The notes: a model not told the origin generated them from the sequence alone. Positions 12,501-19,503 are shown, counted from the first letter of the stretch. The stretch is 49,106 bases of DNA from CAYTGR01 sp964437445 (GCA_964437445.1 CAYTGR010000038.1:1-49106); one strand, 5' to 3'. Numbers and translations are program-made.

Positions 12501-14784
12501 CAACGACCCGCCGACTATCTCGGCGGTGGTGGATCAGGTGACGGATGAGGACACGCCGGTCGGCCCGCTGGCCTTTACCGTCGGCGACGTGGAGCCCCCC
12601 GCCGCCGACCTCACCGTGACGGCGGCCTCCTCCAACCCGGCACTGCTGCCCGTGAGCGGCATTGCCCTCGGCGGCAGCGGCGCCGAGCGCACCGTGACTT
12701 TGACCCCGGCACCCGACCAGTTCGGGACAGCCGTGGTGACGCTGACGGTGAGCGACGGTGATCTAAGCGCATTCACGGCCTTCACGCTGACGGTGACGGC
12801 GGCAAACGACGCGCCAACGATCAGCGTGATCGCGGACCAGACGACGGCGGAAGATACGGCTGTCGGACCGGTGAGCTTCACGGTAGGAGATGTGGAGACA
12901 CCAGCGGCTGATCTGGTGGTAACGGCAGCCAGTGGGAACCTGACGCTGCTGCCCGTCAGCGGCATCGCCCTCGGCGGCAGCGGCGCCGATCGCACCGTGA
13001 CCTTGACCCCGGCACCCGATCAATTCGGAACGGCGGTGGTGACGCTGACGGTCTCCGACGGCGACCTGAGCGCCCAAACCGCCTTCACGCTCACCGTGCA
13101 GCCGGTCAACGACCCGCCGACCATCTCGCCGCTCGCCGATCAGGTGGCGGATGAGGACACGCCGGTCGGCCCGCTGGCCTTTACCGTCGGCGACGTAGAG
13201 ACCCCCGCCGCCGACCTCGCCGTGACGGCGGCCTCCTCCAACCCGACGCTGGTCCCCGTCAGCGGCATCGCCCTCGGCGGCAGCGGCGCCGATCGCACCG
13301 TGACCTTGACCCCGGCGCCCGATCAATTCGGGACGGCGGTGGTGACGCTGACGGTCTCCGACGGCAACCTGAGCGCGGCAACCGCCTTCACGCTCACCGT
13401 GCAGCCGGTCAACGACCCGCCGGTGGCGCAAGACGATGAGGCTGCCACAGCCGGAGCGCCGGTCTCCATCGCCGTTTTGCTCAATGATACCGATGTGGAG
13501 CAGGATCCGTTGACCGTGGTGGCCGTCGGGGGGCCGGCCAACGGGGCGGCGACAACCGATGGCACGACGGTCGTCTATACCCCGACGAACGGTTTTGTCG
13601 GGATGGAGGTCTTCACGTATACCATCGGCGACGGTCAGGGCGGCCTGGCGACGGCCACCATCACGGTCACAGTGGGCGATGCTCCGATCACCGGGCTGAC
13701 GGCCACCAACAGCAGCCCGACCGTCCTGGGGCAGCCGACTGCTTTCACGGCCACGGTCTCCAGCGGCTTTAACGTGAGCTTCACCTGGGACTTTGGGGAT
13801 GGTACGGCGGGGAATGGGGCCACACCGACGCACATCTATCCGGCGGCGGGCACCTACACGGCGGTGGTCACGGCTACCAATGGTGCCAGTTTGCTGACCA
13901 CGACAACCGCAGTGCTCATCACCAATGCGCCCCCGGTGGCCAGCGCCGGCGCCGATCAGGTGGTCTTCACCGGCGCGGCGGTAACGCTGGACGGCAGTGC
14001 CAGCTACGATCCCGACGGCCATCTGCCGCTCACCTACCACTGGGAGCAGACCGGCGGCCCGGCGGTAACGCTGAGCGATCCTGCCGACCCGCAGCCTGCC
14101 TTTACAGCGCCGGCCGAACCGGCATCCCTTTCTTTCTCGCTGGTTGTGACCGATGCCATGGGGATGTGCAGCACTCCTGCTGTGGTCACCGTCTCGGTGA
14201 TCCAGGCGGTGCCTCCCCAATATAGAGTCTACCTGCCGCTGGTGTTGCGCACGCAGGTCACAGGGCCGGATCTGGTGGTGACGCACATCACGGCTACAGC
14301 GACCGGTATCCAGGTGGTCATCAAGAATCAGGGGAATTTGCCGGTGCCGGCGGATGAGGAGCACGAGTTCTGGGTGGATGTCTACCTCAACCCGAACCCG
14401 GCGCCGACGGCGGTCAATCAGACGTGGCAACATGTGGCGTCGCAGGGGTTGGTCTGGGGCGTGACGGTGGAGGCGTTACCGGCGCTGGTCCCCGGTGGTG
14501 TGTTGACGCTGACCTCTGGCGGGCCTTACTACCGTCCCGATGAAAGCCGGGTCACCTGGCCGCTGCCGGCGGGGACGGTGGTCTACGCGCAGGTAGATTC
14601 GGCGAATGCCAATACGTCCTACGGCGCCGTGTGGGAGACCCATGAAATGGTGGGCGGGCCGTACAACAATATCACCGGCCCGGTCGTGGCCACTACCGCG
14701 GCGGGCGTGGCCGCAGGGATACCGGTGGGCGAGGAGGGCACACTCACGATAGTGACCGGTCGTCATTTGCCACCCCGGCCATAA
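6538..14784 (+). CDS. Giant exported beta-helix / DUF11 / cadherin-like / PKD adhesin-like protein (2748 aa)
   Basis: ATG 6538 follows AAGGAG. Residues 1-28 are a signal peptide ending near AGAVLA. Residues about 35-1480 form a right-handed beta-helix of the polymorphic-outer-membrane-protein/pectate-lyase type with dozens of GGG/AIY and NN motifs, including three consecutive 152-residue units starting at 8587, 9043 and 9499. A segment like the choice-of-anchor Q tail (LGPLADNGGPT, DQRGVTRPQG, CDIGAVE) follows at about 1480-1540. Then come DUF11-like repeats (about 1543-1885), a cadherin-like domain, three 101-residue cadherin-like repeats (12502-13410), a further cadherin-like unit, PKD units (about 2381-2560), YLPLVLR at about 2565 and a CARDB-like module ending HLPPRP. 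It is probably cell-surface or sheath material. No membrane segment or LPXTG occurs at the C-terminus. Confidence 0.9.
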   Translation: MNLRGWRFLWIGWLVIALGMLTAGAVLADDQPDGSTLISPQTTDGTWGPGVITATSNVVINAGVTITVAPGTTIVVNGNYTLTVNGTLRVNGPVTFTHPAATPGSWGGIVYAPGSSGYLDGVTIEYAQRGLTLNTANPIVVSNSTIRYNRHTVSGAGIYLQSGNHQITGTLIYNNEVAGTGIVYGGGVFIENNSSQLLNSRIYNNTVTSTGNKGGGGGVMILRSSGTVAPLVEGCEIATNTLRTAGSSSLANGAGIGIEGTTGAVIRNNRIADNQSVPTAGYGGGGGIGFEQDARAALIDANLILNNLSMGPGHSEGGGIDCWGGNVVTVTNNLLYNNRSRTIGGGMNINANAGTGLNVNVLNNTVVSNTSASGGGLYLQSNGVALNNVAVGNLATTSGGGIYRASGTADYNDVWNNTAPSNPNTYGTMGANTLYVDPLFIGSGDLAQQYRLQNRSPVIDKGTNSGIGLPSQDYDGDARPLFCSWDMGFDEVTVGPSTIQCMIDLAAPGETVIVPAGVYTESLILSKPVSVTGVSSATVIVRAPANQRVMYITGTMVTNDVLIAGMTFENGNTAANGGGVYITGGAQPRFEDMTFTNNIARYRGGAIFMDSPGSTLIVRRSRFTGNRADYNNDNNTRGAAVAVSGADLRLILENVQMIGNSSERYGGAIAVEGNVTPAHLVITDSLINDNTASELDGGAIFGSLAVITVTHSTLDNNRAPSGDRMGGAVYLTGVGSRLTLIGSTLSNNLGYRQGGAIYASGNDTQINVLDGSILTGNSTADNDTYAYGGAIYLYGNRAALTISASTVSTNTSVNYGGAIYMDGNSDTDQARLTITDSQINANEATTANGGGIWADQTLVSITNSTVDGNRAPTASRVGGGIYLTGLNTALTLDRSSVSRNLVGRTGAGIYASGNTIQMVVRNGSVIDGNESTEDNDGAQGGGIYLYGIGVRLDVADSSISNNIAERFGGGVYLYNNSNTIIGQLTVSRSQINANEATDRSGGGLYTYQSAVTITQSTLNDNRAPDTSGDWAGGALYMGGAGSNLTLTDSTVTGNTAAAYGGGIYLSNTTAQVIIANSVISGNVTLRDVTANTGGGGLYLSAAGASRLTISDSIFANNRAQRAGGALFYYGATTSVFSVTDSRFTGNQAVTNNGGGLYVRQAAATLTRVTVSGNTANGAGADGGGLYLEGSGAASTFDPIEVTNNTANDLGGGIYAGSTLTLRNATVRGNTTNNRGGGIYAAGGTLTINDSILAQNVTYVAADGDGGAIYTAVNLTLNNTRVISNTANDDGGGIYGSAGTVTLNDSTLNGNATGSGADADGGALYVNGNTTLTRVTVRGNTANRYGGGIYRNGGNVTLDRSTLAENTSGSSGGALYMAGGTLTTANSTFSGNRTLNGGGDGGALWVNTNATLYNTTIFNNTAAGLGGGIRRASAGTIVFRNSLVVGNSPANCSGAIATTGVSNLADDATCGSNFTNNPNAARLGPLADNGGPTWTHLLRPGNPAFNAGDAATCAASPVNGIDQRGVTRPQGAQCDIGAVEATATLALTKSSANEGGDPLRPGERITYTLWLVNESPLDNTGAVITDAIPSHTTFIPGSLTVQPPSAGGTPGVQPVLVSNLTVAAGSVVTVTFAVTVDRPLDTGDLIVNTASARSDQVANPLSSTITDTVVATPQVRVIKQGPAMANVGSTAVYTFSVSNPGDTRLHNLTIWDDLTGAATYLSGDDGNGWLDLNETWVYTATYVILPTAPNSIANTVTVTATDAADVVVTDSDTHTLSVVYNPLLALTKSGPVKANIGDTVTFTFTVAHASGSDGSPISGVSVMDDIAGPATYLSGDDGDSLLESGETWLWTAAHTLQITDPDPLVNTATASGLDPEGDAITATATHSLDINFAPVAVDDTAVTDEETAIQIAVLTNDGDPDGDPLVIIGMETVGTSGSVTNNVNYVTYNPGLAFQYLGAGESATDTFRYTITDGVFTGTATVTVTVNGINDPPTISAVVDQVTDEDTPVGPLAFTVGDVEPPAADLTVTAASSNPALLPVSGIALGGSGAERTVTLTPAPDQFGTAVVTLTVSDGDLSAFTAFTLTVTAANDAPTISVIADQTTAEDTAVGPVSFTVGDVETPAADLVVTAASGNLTLLPVSGIALGGSGADRTVTLTPAPDQFGTAVVTLTVSDGDLSAQTAFTLTVQPVNDPPTISPLADQVADEDTPVGPLAFTVGDVETPAADLAVTAASSNPTLVPVSGIALGGSGADRTVTLTPAPDQFGTAVVTLTVSDGNLSAATAFTLTVQPVNDPPVAQDDEAATAGAPVSIAVLLNDTDVEQDPLTVVAVGGPANGAATTDGTTVVYTPTNGFVGMEVFTYTIGDGQGGLATATITVTVGDAPITGLTATNSSPTVLGQPTAFTATVSSGFNVSFTWDFGDGTAGNGATPTHIYPAAGTYTAVVTATNGASLLTTTTAVLITNAPPVASAGADQVVFTGAAVTLDGSASYDPDGHLPLTYHWEQTGGPAVTLSDPADPQPAFTAPAEPASLSFSLVVTDAMGMCSTPAVVTVSVIQAVPPQYRVYLPLVLRTQVTGPDLVVTHITATATGIQVVIKNQGNLPVPADEEHEFWVDVYLNPNPAPTAVNQTWQHVASQGLVWGVTVEALPALVPGGVLTLTSGGPYYRPDESRVTWPLPAGTVVYAQVDSANANTSYGAVWETHEMVGGPYNNITGPVVATTAAGVAAGIPVGEEGTLTIVTGRHLPPRP
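8587..9954 (+). repeat. Three 152-residue higher-order repeats in the beta-helix
   Basis: The motif DSLIN/DSQIN/RSQIN begins at 8587, 9043 and 9499, and a related DSRFTGN begins at 9955. All are exactly 456 bases apart. Each unit also carries NNRAP/NGNRAP/NDNRAP followed by a GGA/GGG-Y motif at matching phase. The DNA has diverged, so the duplication is old while the length has been kept. Confidence 0.8.
12502..13410 (+). repeat. Three tandem 303-base cadherin-like repeats
   Basis: Units start at 12502, 12805 and 13108, and the next domain begins at 13411. Each is exactly 303 bases (101 codons) and begins with the codons for N-D-P/A-P. The units share DTPVGP/DTAVGP, GDVE, VSGIALGGSGA and DQFGTAVVTLTVSDG. 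The first half of unit 3 resembles unit 1 at DNA level, and its second half resembles unit 2. Confidence 0.9.
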
Positions 14785-14805
14785 GCGCTCACTCTTAGGG
14801 TTGGG

Positions 14806-14838
14806 AAAAGCCCCGGCGGGAATCGCTGGGGCTTTTTC
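14806..14838 (+). terminator. Rho-independent terminator after the beta-helix gene
   Basis: AAAAGCCCC (14806-14814) pairs with GGGGCTTTT (14828-14836) across a 13-base loop and runs into TTTTCTT. It lies 21 bases after the stop codon. Confidence 0.9.
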
Positions 14839-14867
14839 TTGTCAGCTCTGGAAAACCCGTGTAGAAT
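14839..14867 (+). promoter_or_regulatory. Sigma-70-type promoter for the phosphofructokinase pair
   Basis: TTGTCA (14839-14844), a 17-base spacer, then TAGAAT (14862-14867). Each hexamer matches five of six consensus positions. It lies just after the terminator and about 90 bases before the first phosphofructokinase start. Confidence 0.6.
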
Positions 14868-14954
14868 ACGGGTTGAGCAGGAGGCGACCTGGTTAGCGTT
14901 TCCTTGCAAAAGATTGATAGTGAATTGAGCGAAAGGAGGCAGATAGATACTACC

Positions 14955-16115
14955 ATGAGAATTGCAGTTTTGACCGGCGGCGGGGATGTTCCCGGCCTGA
15001 ACCCCGCCATTAAGGCCCTGACTTACCGGGCGATTGACGAAGGGCATGAGGTCATTGGTTTCCGGCGCGGGTGGGCCGGCCCGTTGAACGTGAATCCAGA
15101 GGCCCTGGAAGAAGCGCAAGGTCAATGGTTCATTGCTCTGGACAAGATCAACACCCGGCGCATTGATCGCGAAGGCGGCACTTTTCTCCATACCTCGCGC
15201 ACCAACCCCAGCGAGATCCGGGTGAAGGACCTTCCTGGCTTCTTGAAATCCTCCCTGGAAGGGAAAGCCGAGAGCGAAGTGGTGGACGTGACTCCTCACA
15301 TTTTGCGCGTTCTGGAGGCCCTCAAGGTGGATGTGGTGGTCCCGATTGGCGGTGAGGATACCCTGGGGTATGGAGCCCGTATTCACCGCGAACGGTTCCC
15401 GGTGGTCAGCATCCCCAAGACCATGGATAATGATGTCTTCGGGACTGATTTCTGCATTGGCTTTTCCACGGCGATCACCCGCAGCGTTAGCTTCATCCAC
15501 CAGCTGCGGACCTCCATTGGCTCCCACGAGCGCATTGGTGTGATTGAGCTCTTTGGTCGCCATTCGGGCGAGACGGCGTTGATTTCGGCCTATCTGGCGG
15601 GGGCCGACCGCGCTCTGATCTGTGAAGTCCCCTATGATCCTGCAAAACTGGCCCGATGGGTTATGGAGGACAAGCGGGCCAATCCCAGCAATTATGCGAT
15701 TGTGGCAGTTTCCGAGGGCACGAAACCGTTGGGGGGCGACGTGGTGGAGTGGGGCGAACCGGATGCCTACGGTCACCGCAAACTGGGGGGCGTGGGCATG
15801 TTGGTGAGCGATCAGCTCAAGCATTACACTGGCGAGAACATTATCTACCAGCAACTTGGCTATCTGATGCGTTCCGGCTCCCCCGATTCGCTGGATTTGA
15901 TGGTGGCAGTCAACTATGCCAACATGGCGATGGACCTGATCCAGGAGCGGATCTTCGGGCGGATGGTGGCATTGCGCGACGGGCAGTACGTCAGCGTGTC
16001 GGCCGACATGCCGATCCTGGGCCAGAAGCGGGTGGATGTGGATCAGCTGTACGACGTTGAATCGTACCGCCCCAAGATCCGCCACGTGCATGGCAAACCG
16101 ATGTTCCTCTATTAG
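14955..16115 (+). CDS. pfp: 6-phosphofructokinase, predicted pyrophosphate-dependent type
   Basis: ATG 14955 is chosen because AAAGGAGG (14932-14939) precedes it; a more upstream ATG at 14904 has no support. The product has 386 residues and converts fructose-6-phosphate to fructose-1,6-bisphosphate in glycolysis. TGGGDVPGLN at residues 7-16 is the phosphoryl-donor loop. GGEDT (132-136) and PKTMDND (154-160) cover the two donor-specificity positions: Asp135 and Lys155 sit where ATP enzymes have two glycines (Gly104 and Gly124 in E. coli). In this family Asp plus Lys is the signature of pyrophosphate use. Asp158 is the catalytic base. GRHSGETAL and the C-terminal part fit the family. The donor is an inference from these residues. 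Confidence 0.85.
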   Translation: MRIAVLTGGGDVPGLNPAIKALTYRAIDEGHEVIGFRRGWAGPLNVNPEALEEAQGQWFIALDKINTRRIDREGGTFLHTSRTNPSEIRVKDLPGFLKSSLEGKAESEVVDVTPHILRVLEALKVDVVVPIGGEDTLGYGARIHRERFPVVSIPKTMDNDVFGTDFCIGFSTAITRSVSFIHQLRTSIGSHERIGVIELFGRHSGETALISAYLAGADRALICEVPYDPAKLARWVMEDKRANPSNYAIVAVSEGTKPLGGDVVEWGEPDAYGHRKLGGVGMLVSDQLKHYTGENIIYQQLGYLMRSGSPDSLDLMVAVNYANMAMDLIQERIFGRMVALRDGQYVSVSADMPILGQKRVDVDQLYDVESYRPKIRHVHGKPMFLY

Positions 16116-16231
16116 AGTCCAGGTTGCTATCCGGCGCTGGGGTTAAAAGGCCAGGGGCCGGTAGTCACCCACAGGTAGCAACTGTGAAAATGACTGTCTG
16201 ACTATTTTCTTTATCAAGGAGGAGGGGACTT

Positions 16232-17203
16232 ATGAAAACGATCGGGGTGCTGACCAGCGGCGGCGATGCGCCAGGACGGAATGCCTGTATCCGAGCCGTG
16301 ACCCGGCAGGCCATCAAATTGGGGGCGACTGTATTCGGAGTCCGTTGGGGATATGCTGGCCTCATCAGAGACGATATGATCCCGCTGACGGCCCGCGACG
16401 TGGGCGGAATTTTGGGCAAGGGCGGGACGTTCCTGGGGACGGCCCGCTGTCCGGAGTTCTCCGACGTCAAGGTGCGCCGGACGGCGTTGCGCCATTTGAA
16501 CCAGCGCGGGATTGAAGGGTTGGTGATCATGGGGGGCAACGGCTCGCTATCCGGCGCTCTGGCCCTGCACGAGATGGGGTTCCCGGTTATCGGCGTCCCC
16601 AACTCCATTGATAACGACATCAATGGCACCGACATGGCGGTCGGGGTGGATACCGCCCTGAATACCATTGTGGATGCCATTGATAAAATCAAGGATACGG
16701 CCTCCTCGCATCAACGGGCTTTCCTGATTGAGACGATGGGCCGCAACAGCGGCTATCTGGCGCTGGCGGCCGGGTTGGCCGGCGGGGCCGAGCTTATTCT
16801 GGTGCCGGAACGCGAGGGGCCGACGCTGGAGAAGATCGCGCAAACGGTGGCCGATGCCTACGTCCGCGGCAAGGGGCATTGCATCCTGGTCATCGCTGAA
16901 GGGTGGAAGCCCGGCACGCAGGCTGTCTCCGAGTATCTGGAAGCCCGCACGGAGGAATTGGGGTTTGATGTGCGGGTAACGGTCCTGGGGCACGTCCAGC
17001 GGGGCGGTCGTCCTACCGTTTTTGACCGGGTGCTGGCCACCCGCATGGGGGCTTTTGCCGCCAGTAGTCTCCTGGACGGCGAATCAGGCAAAATGGTCGG
17101 CCTCCAGGGCAGTAATCTGGCACTGGTCCCCTTGCAAGAAGCCGTGGGCAGCCAGAAGCCGCTTAGTCCCCAATTGCTGAAGCTATCGGATGTGATGGAT
17201 TGA
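16232..17203 (+). CDS. pfkA: 6-phosphofructokinase, PfkA-like, with altered donor-site residues
   Basis: ATG 16232 follows AAGGAGGAGG. At 323 residues this is close to the bacterial PfkA length, and its active-site numbering coincides with the E. coli enzyme. TSGGDAPGRN forms the donor loop. GGNGS (101-105) has Asn103 where ATP-dependent enzymes have the Mg-binding Asp103, while Gly104 is kept. PNSIDND has Asn124 and Ser125 in place of Gly124 and Thr125, with catalytic Asp127 kept. SSHQR and ETMGRNSGYLAL are normal substrate-site motifs. It sits 116 bases after the other phosphofructokinase on the same strand, so the two are probably co-transcribed. The unusual donor site leaves the phosphoryl donor, or even full activity, open. 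Confidence 0.88.
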   Translation: MKTIGVLTSGGDAPGRNACIRAVTRQAIKLGATVFGVRWGYAGLIRDDMIPLTARDVGGILGKGGTFLGTARCPEFSDVKVRRTALRHLNQRGIEGLVIMGGNGSLSGALALHEMGFPVIGVPNSIDNDINGTDMAVGVDTALNTIVDAIDKIKDTASSHQRAFLIETMGRNSGYLALAAGLAGGAELILVPEREGPTLEKIAQTVADAYVRGKGHCILVIAEGWKPGTQAVSEYLEARTEELGFDVRVTVLGHVQRGGRPTVFDRVLATRMGAFAASSLLDGESGKMVGLQGSNLALVPLQEAVGSQKPLSPQLLKLSDVMD

Positions 17204-17216
17204 GAGGTAGGAAATC

Positions 17217-17293
17217 AGGGTCAGGGATCAGGGATCAGGAAAGCCGGCCAGCTCGCTGAGGCAATCCTGGTCCCTTTTCCCTGGTCCCTGGCT
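17217..17293. repeat. Inverted microsatellite-like repeat between convergent genes
   Basis: Three tandem copies of TCAGGGA-like units face TCCCTGG/GGTCCC units after a GC-rich centre. The element fills the space between the convergent pfkA-like and polyprenyl synthase genes and could act as a bidirectional terminator. Confidence 0.5.
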
Positions 17294-17300
17294 CCATTTC

Positions 17301-18311
17301 CTACTTATCCCGGTTCAAGAGTTGCCGGGCCAGGGCTACCAGCGCAGTTTGGGCCTCGCCGCTCCCCCCGGCGCGCGTGAGCGCCGTCAACGCCTGAGCG
17401 TGATAGGTGGCCGCCCGCTCTAACGTGTGGGTGCGACTCCCTGTCGCTTCCAGCAGGGCCAGGCCGGTGGCGACGTCGTGTTCGTCCAGGGTGGGGCGGG
17501 CCAGCAACGCGCGGAACTCGGCGCTGTGGGCTAACCCGTGCAGGATAGGTAGCGTTTTCTTGCGGCGGAGCAGGTCCGCGCCCGCGGCCTTCCCTGTGCG
17601 GGCCGGGTCTCCCCACAGCCCCAAATGATCATCTTCCATCTGAAAGGCCAGCCCCAGGGCCTCCCCAAACTCCCGCAAGGCGGTGGTCTGTCCGGCCGGC
17701 GCTCCGGCGATCAGGCCGCCGAGCTCGCACGACAGCCCTAACAGCGCCGCTGTTTTGCCTTCTATCATCTGCACGTAGGCGGCCTCGTCCACAGTACTCT
17801 GCGATTCAAAGGCGATGTCCCGGCATTGACCTTCTGTCAGCCGCAACACGGTTTCGTTGTAGCGGGTTTGGACGCTGCGTATCCGTTCTGGCGGCACACC
17901 GGCCTCCCATAGCCCAAACAGGGCCTGGTATCCCAGCGCGAACAGGGCATCCCCGGCGTTAATGGCCTGTGCTTCGCCCCACAGCGTCCAGAGCGTGGGG
18001 CGCCCGCGCCGGCTGGTATCGCGGTCTTCAATATCGTCGTGGATGAGGGAGAAGTTGTGCAGCAGCTCCACCGCGGCCGCGGCCGGCAGTGCCGGTTGCC
18101 AGGCCCCACCCTGCGCCTCGCAGGCCAGCAGCAGAAAAATGGGACGCAGTCGCTTGCCTGTCTCTACCTGCACCGGTTGGAAATCGGCGTCGGCCCAACC
18201 TAAATGGTAGCGGAGCATCCCGTAGAGGAGCGTGGGGCCTGCTGGCGGCCGCGCCACGACTGCTTGTAAAGTGGCTTCCAGAGCCGGCAGGTAGCGTGCA
18301 AAGGGGTCCAT
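17301..18311 (-). CDS. Polyprenyl (short-chain isoprenyl) diphosphate synthase
   Basis: The start at 18311 has AAGGAGAG just upstream; the product has 336 residues. It condenses isopentenyl diphosphate with allylic diphosphates. The first Asp-rich motif is HDDIED (Asp92, Asp93, Asp96), preceded by GKRLRP. The second motif is QMEDDHLGLWGD (Asp227, Asp228), where position five is Gly231 rather than Asp, a variant known in GGPP/FPP-type synthases of Gram-positive-like lineages. EGKTAAL is the conserved Lys-Thr segment between them. Chain length cannot be read with confidence. It lies downstream of the type 2 IPP isomerase on the same strand, separated by 151 bases, so the two likely supply one isoprenoid pathway. 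Confidence 0.9.
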   Translation of the reverse strand: MDPFARYLPALEATLQAVVARPPAGPTLLYGMLRYHLGWADADFQPVQVETGKRLRPIFLLLACEAQGGAWQPALPAAAAVELLHNFSLIHDDIEDRDTSRRGRPTLWTLWGEAQAINAGDALFALGYQALFGLWEAGVPPERIRSVQTRYNETVLRLTEGQCRDIAFESQSTVDEAAYVQMIEGKTAALLGLSCELGGLIAGAPAGQTTALREFGEALGLAFQMEDDHLGLWGDPARTGKAAGADLLRRKKTLPILHGLAHSAEFRALLARPTLDEHDVATGLALLEATGSRTHTLERAATYHAQALTALTRAGGSGEAQTALVALARQLLNRDK

Positions 18312-18321
18312 GTCTCTCCTT

Positions 18322-18360
18322 CATGCTGTAATAGTCATGCTGTAATAGTCATGCTGTAAT
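18322..18360. repeat. 14-base tandem repeat upstream of the polyprenyl synthase
   Basis: CATGCTGTAATAGT is repeated at 18322 and 18336, with a partial third copy from 18350. The array overlaps the leader of the minus-strand polyprenyl synthase gene, directly upstream of its ribosome binding site. Confidence 0.75.
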
Positions 18361-18363
18361 GGT

Positions 18364-18430
18364 GGGTGAGCAGGGAGCGGTGCGCAGGGCGTTAGGTTGC
18401 TGGCTACGCTCACCATTGACTGCTCACTTG
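18364..18430. repeat. Intergenic inverted repeat, GTGAGCAG / CTGCTCAC family
   Basis: A GTGAGCAGGGAGC-type left arm faces a GCTCACCATTGACTGCTCAC right arm. It is related to the elements at 5478-5531 and 43134-43200 and sits between the IPP isomerase and polyprenyl synthase genes. Confidence 0.55.
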
Positions 18431-18462
18431 TTAACTGTTCATGGCTCGCTTTGGTAGAATGT

Positions 18463-19491
18463 TTAAACCTGCACCAGGGGAGTCCGGTGCAACGTCATGA
18501 TGTCTCCAGCGCCGGCGGCAAACATCGTCACGCGGAACTGGCGGCGGATGATCTCCAACCGGTCGCGCAGTGCTTCTGGCGACTCGGCGGCGGCGCGCAG
18601 CAGCGGTCCGGCCATGGAGCCGACGTCTGCGCCCAACGCTAACGCGGTGGCGAGCTCCACTCCATGGTGCAGGCCCCCACTGGCAATGACCGGCAGGGTG
18701 GGGGTGGCCTGGCGTACCTGCCGGATCGCCTCGGCGGTGGGAATGCCCCAATCGCGGAACGCGGCCGCGACTTCCCGCTGCACCGGATCGGTGGCGCGAT
18801 ACATCTCCACCTGGCTCCAGGAGGTGCCGCCGGCGCCGGCCACGTCCAGGGCGGCCACGCCGGCAGCTGCCAGTTGCCGGGCTACCTGCTCCGATAGCCC
18901 CCAGCCCACCTCTTTGACGATGACCGGCACGGTCAGCGCCCGGCAGACGGCCTCAATGCGTTGTAGCAGGCCGGCAAACCGCCCCTGGCCCTCCGGTTGC
19001 AACGCTTCCTGCAGCGCGTTCAAGTGCAGGATCAACCCATCGGCCTCCACCAGCTCCACGGCCCGGCGGCACTCGTCAGGCCCGTAGCCGTAGTTGAGCT
19101 GGATCGCGCCCAGGTTGGCCAGCAACAAAATGTCCGGTGCGTAGCGGCGCACCTGGAAGGTGGGCGCCACCTCCGGGTGGGCCAGCGCCGCCCGCATGGA
19201 ACCCAATCCCATCCCGATGCCGGCGGCTTGTGCGCCTTCGGCCAGCATCTGGTTGAGCCGGCCGGCGGTGGGGGTGCCGCCGGTCATGGAAGCGATGAGC
19301 AGGGGGAAGGCGAGCCGGTGTCCCAGGAAGGTGGTGGTGGTCTCCACGTCTTCCAGGTTCAACTCCGGCAGGGCCTGGTGGATGAAGCGGTACCGTTCCA
19401 GCCCGGTCGTCAATTGATCAAAAGACACATCTTCCTGGAGATTGATCCGAATGTGATCGTCTTTGCGTGAAGCGATTCCATTGCCCGGCAT
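18463..19491 (-). CDS. fni: Type 2 isopentenyl-diphosphate delta-isomerase (FMN-dependent)
   Basis: The start at 19491 (MPGNGIASRKDDH) is chosen because GGAGG precedes it by seven bases; longer frames run back through a terminator. The product has 342 residues, the normal length. It interconverts IPP and DMAPP with reduced FMN. Motifs in order: RKDDHI near the N-terminus, MTGGT, a glycine-rich LGSMR, NLGA, LNALQEALQPEG containing the catalytic-region Gln-Glu (Pro of the usual NPLQE is Ala here), KEVGWG, DVAGAGGTSW for phosphate/FMN binding, and ASGGL-HG. It is followed on the same strand by the polyprenyl diphosphate synthase, its natural downstream partner. Confidence 0.93.
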   Translation of the reverse strand: MPGNGIASRKDDHIRINLQEDVSFDQLTTGLERYRFIHQALPELNLEDVETTTTFLGHRLAFPLLIASMTGGTPTAGRLNQMLAEGAQAAGIGMGLGSMRAALAHPEVAPTFQVRRYAPDILLLANLGAIQLNYGYGPDECRRAVELVEADGLILHLNALQEALQPEGQGRFAGLLQRIEAVCRALTVPVIVKEVGWGLSEQVARQLAAAGVAALDVAGAGGTSWSQVEMYRATDPVQREVAAAFRDWGIPTAEAIRQVRQATPTLPVIASGGLHHGVELATALALGADVGSMAGPLLRAAAESPEALRDRLEIIRRQFRVTMFAAGAGDIMTLHRTPLVQV

Positions 19492-19503
19492 TGTGCCCTC
19501 CTT

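Noticed and set aside
6562..14433. Several very long minus-strand open frames (for example 6562-7884, 7903-9582, 10192-12192 and 12763-14433) opposite the giant beta-helix gene
   Set aside because: They come from the high-GC, repetitive codon pattern of the plus-strand gene, have Gly/Arg/His/Gln-rich translations without any domain, and lack ribosome binding sites. The plus-strand frame has clear signal peptide and domain motifs.
16123..16182. Inverted repeat GTTGCTA / TAGCAAC between the two phosphofructokinase genes as an operator
   Set aside because: The arms are only 7 bases and 46 bases apart; this is not enough to claim a regulatory site.
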